From contig JAHXHS010000032.1 in NCBI GenBank assembly GCA_025656455.1, forward strand, positions 1 through 59,792: 59,792 bases of DNA, in the 5' to 3' direction. Below, in pieces: positions 24,993-31,823 of this stretch. Positions within the stretch are counted from its first letter, which is position 1. Every line of letters starts with the position of its first letter. This stretch comes from Candidatus Thiodiazotropha sp. (ex Epidulcina cf. delphinae) (lineage in GTDB: Bacteria > Pseudomonadota > Gammaproteobacteria > Chromatiales > Chromatiaceae). Made by a program: the position numbers and the translations under genes. The notes beneath the pieces were generated by a model. The model searched no databases. It was given only the letters and a program-made list of their open reading frames with translations, and was not told the origin of the DNA.

Positions 24993-26708
24993 ATGGCTAC
25001 CACCAAACCACAAGTCAATCTAAGCGGCCTCGGGCGCTGCCTGATCCAGGATGGGCTGATCAGTGAGGAGAAAGCAGAATCAGCCTTTGTGGAATCCTTA
25101 AAAAAGAAGGTGCCCTACGTCACATATCTGGTTGAAAACAAGACGCTTAATAGCATCGACATCGCTATTTCCGCCTCACGGGGATTCGGCGTTCCCATCT
25201 TTGATCTTGACGTGCTTGATCCAAGCGCCGTACCCATCGACGTGGTTGCCGAAAAACTGGTCCGTAACCACCATGCCCTGCCAATCTTCCAGCGAGGCAA
25301 CCGGTTATTCCTTGCCGTTTCCGACCCGACCAATCACCAGGGTCTGGATGAGATCCGTTTTAGCACAGGCCTAGCCTCTGAGGCGATCCTGGTCGAGGAG
25401 GACAAGCTAAAGCGGATGATCGATAAGGTCATGGAGGCCCAGGAAACCGGCATGGATGAGTTGCTGGACGCAGACCTGGACAACCTGGATATCTCCACTG
25501 GCGATAGTGATGCCGATAGCGATGAATCCAAGCTGGATGTGGACGAAGCCCCAGTGGTTCGTTACATCAATAAGATCCTCCTGGATGGCATCAACCAAGG
25601 CGTCTCGGATGTGCATTTCGAGCCCTACGAGTACACCTACCGGATTCGCTACCGGCAGGACGGCATGCTGCATGAAGTTGCCAATCCTCCCTCAAACCTG
25701 GCCAATCGCCTTGCAAGTCGTATCAAGGTTATGTCACGAATGAATATCGCAGAGCGGCGTGTTCCCCAGGACGGACGCATCAAGATGAGGCTTTCTAAGT
25801 CACGCGCCATCGACTTTCGTGTGAATACCTGCCCGACGCTCTACGGCGAGAAAATCGTACTGCGTATCCTCGATCCAACCAGCGCCCAGTTGGGCATTGA
25901 GGCGCTCGGATTCGAGAAAGAACAGAGCGAGCAATTTTTAAATGCGATCAACAAGCCTTATGGCATGATTCTCGTGACCGGACCCACTGGTAGCGGTAAA
26001 ACAGTCAGTCTCTATACCGCTCTAAACTTGCTCAACAAGCCGGAGGTCAATATCTCTACGGCAGAGGATCCGGTGGAAATACAGGTGGCGGGCATCAATC
26101 AGGTTAACACCAATGTCAAGACAGGACTGACCTTTGCCGAAGCCCTGAGGGCTTTCCTGCGTCAGGATCCTGATATTGTGATGGTAGGCGAGATCCGTGA
26201 CCTGGAGACGGCTGAAATCGCCGTCAAGGCGGCGCAGACAGGGCATTTAGTCCTCTCCACCCTGCACACCAACGATGCGCCCCAGACCCTGACCCGCCTG
26301 GCCAACATGGGTGTTCCGCCATTCAATATCGCATCCTCTGTCCTGCTTATCATGGCCCAGCGCCTGGCCAGGCGGCTTTGTGAACATTGCAAGGCGCCGG
26401 ACGACCTACCCAGGGAAGCGCTGCTTGAAGAAGGATTCTCTGAAGCGGATCTCGATACCGGCTTCACAATCTACAAACCGGTAGGATGTGACTTGTGTAC
26501 CAGCGGCTACAAGGGCCGGGTTGGTATATTTCAAGTCATGCCAGTCTCAGAGAGAATGGGCAAGATCATCATGGAAGGCGGAAGCTCGCTGCAACTGGAA
26601 GAGCAGTCGGATAAGGAGGGGGTCTACAACCTCCGCCGATCTGGCCTGCGCAAGGTCATGCAGGGGATTACCAGTCTTCAAGAACTCAACCGGGTAACCA
26701 AGGACTAA
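24993..26708 (+). CDS. pilB: Type IV pilus assembly ATPase PilB
   Basis: A 571-residue hexameric extension motor on the cytoplasmic face. The N-terminal domain (1-150) is of the MshEN/GspE-N type. The core has Walker A GPTGSGKT (330-337), the Asp box STAEDPVEIQVAGINQVN, Walker B QDPDIVMVGEIRD (about 391-403) and the His box TGHLVLSTLHTNDAP. Cys463, Cys466, Cys499 and Cys502 form the zinc site typical of PilB and absent from PilT. pilC follows after 3 nt. A decayed copy of its 3' end lies at 29725-29812. Confidence 0.96.
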   Translation: MATTKPQVNLSGLGRCLIQDGLISEEKAESAFVESLKKKVPYVTYLVENKTLNSIDIAISASRGFGVPIFDLDVLDPSAVPIDVVAEKLVRNHHALPIFQRGNRLFLAVSDPTNHQGLDEIRFSTGLASEAILVEEDKLKRMIDKVMEAQETGMDELLDADLDNLDISTGDSDADSDESKLDVDEAPVVRYINKILLDGINQGVSDVHFEPYEYTYRIRYRQDGMLHEVANPPSNLANRLASRIKVMSRMNIAERRVPQDGRIKMRLSKSRAIDFRVNTCPTLYGEKIVLRILDPTSAQLGIEALGFEKEQSEQFLNAINKPYGMILVTGPTGSGKTVSLYTALNLLNKPEVNISTAEDPVEIQVAGINQVNTNVKTGLTFAEALRAFLRQDPDIVMVGEIRDLETAEIAVKAAQTGHLVLSTLHTNDAPQTLTRLANMGVPPFNIASSVLLIMAQRLARRLCEHCKAPDDLPREALLEEGFSEADLDTGFTIYKPVGCDLCTSGYKGRVGIFQVMPVSERMGKIIMEGGSSLQLEEQSDKEGVYNLRRSGLRKVMQGITSLQELNRVTKD

Positions 26709-26711
26709 CCC

Positions 26712-27941
26712 ATGGCGCCTCCAAGAAAGAAAGCTCAGGTCAAATCCTATCTCTTCACCTGGGAAGGCACGGACAAAAAAGGTGCCCGCCTGACAGGCGA
26801 AAGCCGTGCGACCGATGTCAATATGGTCAAGGCGGATCTGCGCCGCCAAGGCGTCAACCCCCTCAAGGTCAGAAAAAAGGCCACTTCCCTCTTCACTACC
26901 AAGAAGAAGATCACCAGCGCCGATGTCACGGTATTCAGTCGACAACTGGCCACGATGATGTCGGCAGGCGTTCCCATGGTGCAGGCCTTTGACATCGTGG
27001 GACGAGGGCATGAAAACCCCTCCATGCAAGAGCTGATTCTAACCATCAAGGCCGATGTGGAAGGGGGCACTGCCTTGGCGGATGCCTTGAAAAGACACCC
27101 GTTGCATTTCGAAGATCTGTTTGTGAACCTGGTTCGTGCTGGTGAACATGCCGGTGTGCTGGAGACGTTGCTGCATAAGATTGCCACCTATAAGGAGAAG
27201 ACAGAGTCGATTAAGGGGAAGATCAAGAAAGCCATGTTCTATCCCGCCGCCATCATCGTAGCAGCTATCGGCGTAACCGCGATTCTACTCATCTTCGTCA
27301 TTCCTCAATTCGAGGATCTGTTTAGCGGTTTTGGGGCTGACTTGCCAGCATTCACTCGGATGGTGGTCAACCTCTCTCATTTTGTCCGTGATTGGTGGTG
27401 GATAATTCTTGCCGGCTTTATTGGTACGGGTTACCTGTTCTCTTACGTTTGGAAACGTTCGAGAAAATTCCGCCACGCCATTGATCGGACTCTCCTCAAG
27501 ATCCCGGTCATTGGCATGATCCTCAACAAATCGGCCATTGCCCGCTTCTCCCGTACCCTTGCCACCATGTCGGCAGCCGGCGTGCCCCTCGTTGAAGCCC
27601 TCGATTCCGTCTCTGGCGCAACAGGCAACGTGGTCTACAGCGAGGCTGTATTACGTATGCGGGAGGATGTGGCGACCGGTCAATCACTACAGCTCGCTAT
27701 GAAACAGCGTAATCTGTTCCCCAACATGGTGGTGCAGATGGTTTCCATCGGTGAGGAGTCAGGCGCGCTGGATGACATGCTCAACAAAGTCGCCGACTTC
27801 TACGAAGAGCAGGTGGATAACGCTGTCGACGCCATGAGCAGCCTGATGGAACCGCTCATCATGGTGGTCCTGGGCACATTGGTTGGCGGACTTGTCGTGG
27901 CCATGTATTTGCCGATCTTCAAAATGGGTGCTGCAATTTAA
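26712..27941 (+). CDS. pilC: Type IV pilus inner membrane platform protein PilC
   Basis: A 409-residue GspF/PilC-family protein with two duplicated cytoplasmic domains (FSRQLATMMSAGVPMVQAFD at about 77-96, FSRTLATMSAAGVPLVEALD at about 279-298) and membrane segments at about 177-199, 222-243 and 382-402. It couples PilB rotation to pilin insertion. It lies between pilB and pilD in the usual order, with PilD 45 nt downstream. Confidence 0.95.
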   Translation: MAPPRKKAQVKSYLFTWEGTDKKGARLTGESRATDVNMVKADLRRQGVNPLKVRKKATSLFTTKKKITSADVTVFSRQLATMMSAGVPMVQAFDIVGRGHENPSMQELILTIKADVEGGTALADALKRHPLHFEDLFVNLVRAGEHAGVLETLLHKIATYKEKTESIKGKIKKAMFYPAAIIVAAIGVTAILLIFVIPQFEDLFSGFGADLPAFTRMVVNLSHFVRDWWWIILAGFIGTGYLFSYVWKRSRKFRHAIDRTLLKIPVIGMILNKSAIARFSRTLATMSAAGVPLVEALDSVSGATGNVVYSEAVLRMREDVATGQSLQLAMKQRNLFPNMVVQMVSIGEESGALDDMLNKVADFYEEQVDNAVDAMSSLMEPLIMVVLGTLVGGLVVAMYLPIFKMGAAI

Positions 27942-27986
27942 TGGAACGGGTCCATCCTATCCTGCCTGGAGCCCTGTAAAAGAGCC

Positions 27987-28859
27987 GTGTTGCTAGTCAA
28001 CTTTCTGCAGCACAACAGCTGGACATTCTTGCTGTTCACTACATTTATCGGTCTGATAGTCGGGAGCTTTCTCAATGTAGTGATCCATCGCCTGCCAAAG
28101 ATGATGGAAAATCAGTGGCATAGAGACTGCGATGAGCTGAAGGGATTAAACCAAACAGCAGAATCCCAACCCTATAACCTCAACCAACCCGCCTCTCACT
28201 GCCCTAAATGCGGTCACAAAATCCGTGCCTGGGAGAACATCCCGGTTGTGAGTTGGTTGCTGCTGAAGGGCCGCTGCTCTCACTGCCATACCCGAATCAG
28301 CCCAAGATATCCGATCGTTGAAGCCGTCACCGGGGTGATGTCCCTGGCGGTTGCGCTCCACTTCGGCGTGTCCTGGGCGACCCTGGCCGCACTCTTTCTG
28401 ACCTGGGCCTTGATCGCTCTGAGCATGATCGATTTCGACGTCCAGTTGCTGCCCGACAACATCACCCTGCCCTTTCTCTGGCTGGGGCTGTTACTGAGCT
28501 TGGCCGCCCTCTTTACCGACCCCCGCTCGGCCATTATCGGTGCGGCGGCAGGCTACCTCTCCCTTTGGAGCGTCTATCAGCTCTTCAAACGACTGACCGG
28601 CAAGGAGGGTATGGGGTACGGCGACTTCAAGCTGCTGGCGATGCTCGGCGCCTGGCTCGGCTGGCACTACCTGCCCCAGATCATCATGCTCTCCGCCTTT
28701 GTCGGCGCGGTTGTCGGCATTCTGCTGATCGTGCTACGCGGACGGGATCGCAATATTCCCATCCCCTTCGGTCCCTATCTCGCCGCCGCGGGCTGGATCA
28801 GCCTGATGTGGGGCGAACAGATCAACCAGGCCTATCTGCGCTGGTCCGGAATGATCTGA
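27987..28859 (+). CDS. pilD: Prepilin peptidase/N-methyltransferase PilD
   Basis: A 290-residue aspartic protease of the inner membrane that cuts the MKRQSG leader of prepilins and methylates the new N-terminal Phe. The zinc-binding pairs Cys72/Cys75 (HCPKCG) and Cys97/Cys100 (CSHC) and the catalytic Asp149 (LSMIDFD) and Asp213 (GYGDFKLLAMLGAW) are present; seven or eight membrane segments follow. GTG 27987 is the likely start. The last 28 nt overlap the 3' end of a convergent PIN toxin gene, while coaE, its usual partner, has been pushed 1.2 kb away. Confidence 0.94.
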   Translation: MLLVNFLQHNSWTFLLFTTFIGLIVGSFLNVVIHRLPKMMENQWHRDCDELKGLNQTAESQPYNLNQPASHCPKCGHKIRAWENIPVVSWLLLKGRCSHCHTRISPRYPIVEAVTGVMSLAVALHFGVSWATLAALFLTWALIALSMIDFDVQLLPDNITLPFLWLGLLLSLAALFTDPRSAIIGAAAGYLSLWSVYQLFKRLTGKEGMGYGDFKLLAMLGAWLGWHYLPQIIMLSAFVGAVVGILLIVLRGRDRNIPIPFGPYLAAAGWISLMWGEQINQAYLRWSGMI

Positions 28860-29278
28860 TGCATGAAAGGGTTCTCGACCAGCACACCTTCTATGAGTTG
28901 CCCATGGTTCAGGTCTTCCGTCAGGACTTTTGCCGCGCCGGATTGTATCGCTGAAACAACGATCATCGCGTCCCAAAACGAGATCTTATGCCGTTCCTGA
29001 ATCTCTGAAGCCTGCAAGACATGGTCAGGCCTGATAACTTCGACCCGCCAGGCAAGGTAGGTGGCAATGATCGATCGGGCCCTGTCCGGGGACACGGGAT
29101 GGCCGATTTTTCTTGTCACGTTGACATAGAATTCCTGCAGCACCTGGGTGCTGAGTACGCCATTGCCTTGATTCCACAACACCTTGACCGCCTCCGCCGC
29201 GTTTTTCCGTTTTTCTGCGGATGCCCGGTCATAGGCATAAATCAGAATATTGGTGTCTACGAATACTTTATCTCTCAT
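28832..29278 (-). CDS. PIN-domain toxin
   Basis: A PIN nuclease of about 148 residues. Acidic site: Asp in KVFVDTNILIYAYDR (N-terminal), Glu in VLSTQVLQEFYVN, Asp in ISFWDAMIVVSA and Asp in VLTEDLNHGQ. I favour ATG 29278, whose ATGAGAGATAA overlap with the antitoxin stop suggests coupling; ATG 29287 is possible. The gene runs into the 3' end of pilD by 28 nt, so the module has settled exactly at the end of the pil operon. Confidence 0.88.
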   Translation of the reverse strand: MRDKVFVDTNILIYAYDRASAEKRKNAAEAVKVLWNQGNGVLSTQVLQEFYVNVTRKIGHPVSPDRARSIIATYLAWRVEVIRPDHVLQASEIQERHKISFWDAMIVVSAIQSGAAKVLTEDLNHGQLIEGVLVENPFMHQIIPDQRR

Positions 29279-29498
29279 GAAGCGCATCCCTGGAGATTTG
29301 CTGGGCGCCTAAATCCATGCCCAGCTCCAAGTCGGCGATGGCCTGAACGCGAGACCGCTCGTAGCGCTCCGATTCCGATACCAGTTGCGCAAGCTCATCG
29401 GCAAGCATTCTGCTGATCGAGCTTCCCCGCCTTGCCGCGATCACACGGGCCTTCTGAATCAACTGTTTATCGAGGCTGATGGTGATGTTTTGTTTCAT
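29268..29498 (-). CDS. Ribbon-helix-helix antitoxin (DUF6364-like)
   Basis: A 76-residue antitoxin. MKQNITISLDKQLIQKARVI and AARRGSSISRMLADELAQLV form a ribbon-helix-helix DNA-binding domain; the C-terminal helix (ERYERSRVQAIADLELGM) should block the PIN toxin. Upstream, repeats of CACGTGAATTACGTG type near 29539-29553 (ACGTGAATTACGT) form a dyad that could be its operator. It overlaps the toxin by 11 nt. Confidence 0.82.
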   Translation of the reverse strand: MKQNITISLDKQLIQKARVIAARRGSSISRMLADELAQLVSESERYERSRVQAIADLELGMDLGAQQISRDALHER

Positions 29499-29627
29499 TG
29501 ATGTTGTAAATCCTGTCAGTTCACGGCATTAAGTGTAGCACGTGAATTACGTGCAATCTATACAATACCCCATGACGGTAGGTTGTGATCCGCGTACTAT
29601 TGACCTGACATCATAATCGATCATCCT

Positions 29628-29701
29628 CGTCATTCCGGCGCATGCTGGAATCCACTAACCTATTGACTGGAAGATGGATTCCGGCATGCGCCGGAATGAC
29701 G
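29628..29701. repeat. CGTCATTCCGGCG palindrome
   Basis: CGTCATTCCGGCGCATGCTG at 29628 and its near-perfect complement ending at 29701 (CATGCGCCGGAATGACG). Palindromes of this CATTCCGGCG type are widespread intergenic mobile repeats in proteobacteria. Confidence 0.75.
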
Positions 29702-29724
29702 TCTATTTTGATGCCGGGTTAGTA

Positions 29725-29812
29725 GTGGCTATAAGGACCGGGTTGGTATATTTCATGTGAGCCAGGGAATCACCAGCCTTTAAGAAAACAACCGGGTAAC
29801 CAAGTGCTTATC
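29725..29812 (+). pseudogene. Decayed copy of the pilB 3' end
   Basis: GTGGCTATAAGGACCGGGTT and GGTATATTTCA match pilB at 26504-26533 (zinc-site GYKGRVGIF codons); after an internal deletion, CAGGGAATCACCAGCC and CAACCGGGTAACCAAG match the last codons (QGITSL..NRVTK) at 26661-26705. Base changes and a stop show it is not expressed as a protein. Confidence 0.8.
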
Positions 29813-30067
29813 CAAGGAGTGCAAGTTGCTGAACTCAAATGAACGCCGTGTCATTTTAAAACTCACTGATAAGGTCAGGACAGATGGCACAGTTGTGACA
29901 CCGCATGGCGGCGTTACAACGCCTTGGAATGGAATCACCATTCCACGTTGCCGCGCGCCGTGCAGGGATGCACAAGTGTCGCAAGCACAGGGATGCGCAG
30001 GAGCGACCCTTGCCCTGCACCGTCACAACCGCACCCTCTACCCCATCCAACTGCCGGTTTTAGGATA
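29813..30067. repeat. Repeat-containing leader of coaE
   Basis: Contains interleaved dyads: GGCGTTACAACGCC at 29910-29923, TGGAATGGAATCACCATTCCA at 29925-29945 and a GTGCAGGGATGCACA...CCCTGCAC type palindrome at 29959-30022. An open frame starting at 29826 crosses these palindromes and is not credible as a gene. Confidence 0.5.
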
Positions 30068-30685
30068 GTGCTGGTAGTTGCCCTCACGGGGGGGATCGGC
30101 AGCGGTAAGAGTGCAGTTGCCTCCCATCTTGAATCCCTGGGAGCGCCGGTTATCGATGCAGATGCACTGGCGCATCAACTGGTCAAGCCTGGATCACCTG
30201 CCCTGCTGGAGATCCAAGCCACCTTTGGCGACCAGATGGTGGATGCCCAGGGCCAGTTGGACAGATCGGCCCTGCGGGGCATTGTCTTCGATAACCAGGA
30301 ACAACGTAAACGCCTCGAAGGCATTCTCCATCCCCGTATCAGGCAGGCGATGGAGGCGTGGCTGGAACAGCAGTCCGCCCCCTATGTCGTGCTGGTGATC
30401 CCTCTGCTCTTCGAGACCGGTCAGACCACACTCGCTGAGCGGGTGCTGGTTGTGGATTGCGATGAGTCCCTGCAGATCGAGCGGGTGGCAAACCGCGATC
30501 AATTACCCATGCAACAGATTCAACGGATCATGGCCAGCCAGGTTGGGCGCAAGACACGACTGGCAGGCGCGGATGATGTGATCGAGAACAACGGTAGCCT
30601 GGAGGCGCTGATCGAGGCTACCAACCGGTTACACCAGTATTATCTGGAGCTCGCATACCAGGTTACTAACCCGAACGTAGGTTAG
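30068..30685 (+). CDS. coaE: Dephospho-CoA kinase
   Basis: A 205-residue kinase for the last step of coenzyme A synthesis. P-loop VALTGGIGSGKSAVASHLES (about 4-23), VIDADALAHQLVKPGSPALL, the lid-region HPRIRQAMEAWL and VLVIPLLFETG are all family motifs. An open frame extends 144 nt upstream but covers palindromic repeats; GTG 30068 gives the family length. In relatives coaE directly follows pilD; here a TA module, palindromes and a pilB relic have entered between them. Confidence 0.95.
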   Translation: MLVVALTGGIGSGKSAVASHLESLGAPVIDADALAHQLVKPGSPALLEIQATFGDQMVDAQGQLDRSALRGIVFDNQEQRKRLEGILHPRIRQAMEAWLEQQSAPYVVLVIPLLFETGQTTLAERVLVVDCDESLQIERVANRDQLPMQQIQRIMASQVGRKTRLAGADDVIENNGSLEALIEATNRLHQYYLELAYQVTNPNVG

Positions 30686-30734
30686 TTACCCCAGGTGATT
30701 CCATGACGTTTTCGAAAAACCCAGAAAAGAAATT

Positions 30735-30814
30735 TCTCTCGCAAAGATCGCTAAGCAAGCAAAGAAGAATCAGTCATCATAGTAACCTTTGCGTGCTTAG
30801 CGATCTTTGCGAGA
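30735..30814. repeat. REP-like palindrome of the CTCGCAAAGATCGC type, copy 2
   Basis: 29-nt arms, 30735-30763 and 30786-30814, differ at two positions; core CGCAAAGATCGCTAAGCA. Same family as 9401-9480. It lies between convergent coaE and higA, where it could also end transcription from both sides. Confidence 0.75.
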
Positions 30815-30853
30815 ATATTTTTAACCCATCAGGATTGGTGCACTGAATGCACC

Positions 30854-31300
30854 CTACCGTACTGGTTCTGCAAAAAACAGGGAAGGCCGTAGACCAAACC
30901 GTGCAGATAGCTTTTCAATCGCGGCGCGGCTCAAAGCCCGTTCGCCTTTCAGCACTTTTGATACCATGGCCTTTCCACCGATCTCAGGCAGGTCGCTCCC
31001 CGTAAGCTTGTATTGGCGCATCAATGTGCGGAGTAGTGCTATATCAGCAGGGAGTCCTTGCGCTTCTGTCACGAACGCCATCACCTCTTCGTCCTTGGAT
31101 TCGTACACTTCAACGGCACGACTCAGCATATCAATCAGGGGATTCAATGAATCATCCCAGGTATCCCCGGCAGACTCCAAAATCTGTTCCAATGCGCCTA
31201 GGGCCTTGGCATGATCCTCCTCGTTGGTAATAACCACCAGGGATCGAGCCGTGTGCAGGAATGTCTGATACGCATCAATCAGCGCTAATTGTGTCATCAC
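30854..31300 (-). CDS. higA: HigA-type antitoxin
   Basis: A 148-residue antitoxin of the HigB-HigA group. The N-terminal 100 residues are the acidic toxin-binding region (DAYQTFLHTARSLVVITNEE; DMLSRAVEVYESKDEEVMAF); the C-terminus holds the helix-turn-helix (LPEIGGKAMVSKVLKGERAL, then SRAAIEKLSARFGLRPSLFF). It follows the toxin with a 1-nt gap. A second ATG lies one codon downstream. Confidence 0.88.
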   Translation of the reverse strand: MMTQLALIDAYQTFLHTARSLVVITNEEDHAKALGALEQILESAGDTWDDSLNPLIDMLSRAVEVYESKDEEVMAFVTEAQGLPADIALLRTLMRQYKLTGSDLPEIGGKAMVSKVLKGERALSRAAIEKLSARFGLRPSLFFAEPVR

Positions 31301-31301
31301 T

Positions 31302-31619
31302 TCACTTCCTATCGTTTGACTTACGATACTTCTTCATCAGTTTGTTGTAATCGGCATGGCTGACAATATGTTTGATATAGATCCGTTTATTGACAAATTG
31401 GATGAACATAATCACCCGTAGATTATTGCCGCCAACATCCAACACCCACCACTTATCCTTGTGTTTGAAATTATCCAATGAAGGAAATACCGCTTTCAGC
31501 TCATCTGGCGTGTGAAAATCAATTTTCTGTAAAACGCTAAACATTTCCAGCAGGGCCGCCCGATCGTTTGGATACTGCTTGGAAGCCTCGCTGAAAGGGC
31601 GCTTTGAGATCACATTCAT
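31302..31619 (-). CDS. higB: HigB-type mRNA interferase toxin
   Basis: A 105-residue toxin of the HigB family (distinct from the RelE-like toxin at 359). Motifs: DFHTPDELKAVFPSLDNFKH, KWWVLDVGGNNLRVIMFIQF and IYIKHIVSHADYNKL with the conserved terminal H-x-x-Y. It cuts mRNA on the ribosome. Toxin-first order with its HigA immediately behind is normal for the family. Dyads immediately upstream should be the operator. Confidence 0.9.
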   Translation of the reverse strand: MNVISKRPFSEASKQYPNDRAALLEMFSVLQKIDFHTPDELKAVFPSLDNFKHKDKWWVLDVGGNNLRVIMFIQFVNKRIYIKHIVSHADYNKLMKKYRKSNDRK

Positions 31620-31637
31620 AACACTTCCTTGTTAATT

Positions 31638-31677
31638 CTATAGTCAACTATAGACAAGAGTTGACTGATAGTCAACT
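31638..31677 (-). promoter_or_regulatory. Tandem operator dyads of higBA
   Basis: Two dyads sharing AGTCAACT: CTATAGTCAACTATAG at 31638-31653 and AGTTGACTGATAGTCAACT at 31659-31677, lying 19-58 nt before the higB start. Their spacing fits two HigA dimers on one face of the promoter. Confidence 0.75.
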
Positions 31678-31823
31678 TTTGCTAATGGGGTGTGTTTTAC
31701 CTATCAAGCGCAGGCGAAGTCAATACGCCAACCAACTTAGGCACTACTAATCGACCTTTAAACATTTCACACATATTTGCGTTTATTCGCGTTCATTTGC
31801 GGACTTTATTCAAAAACATCCGC

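Noticed and set aside
29826..30068. 80-codon frame upstream of coaE
   Set aside because: It crosses several palindromes and has no family features past the first 25 residues.
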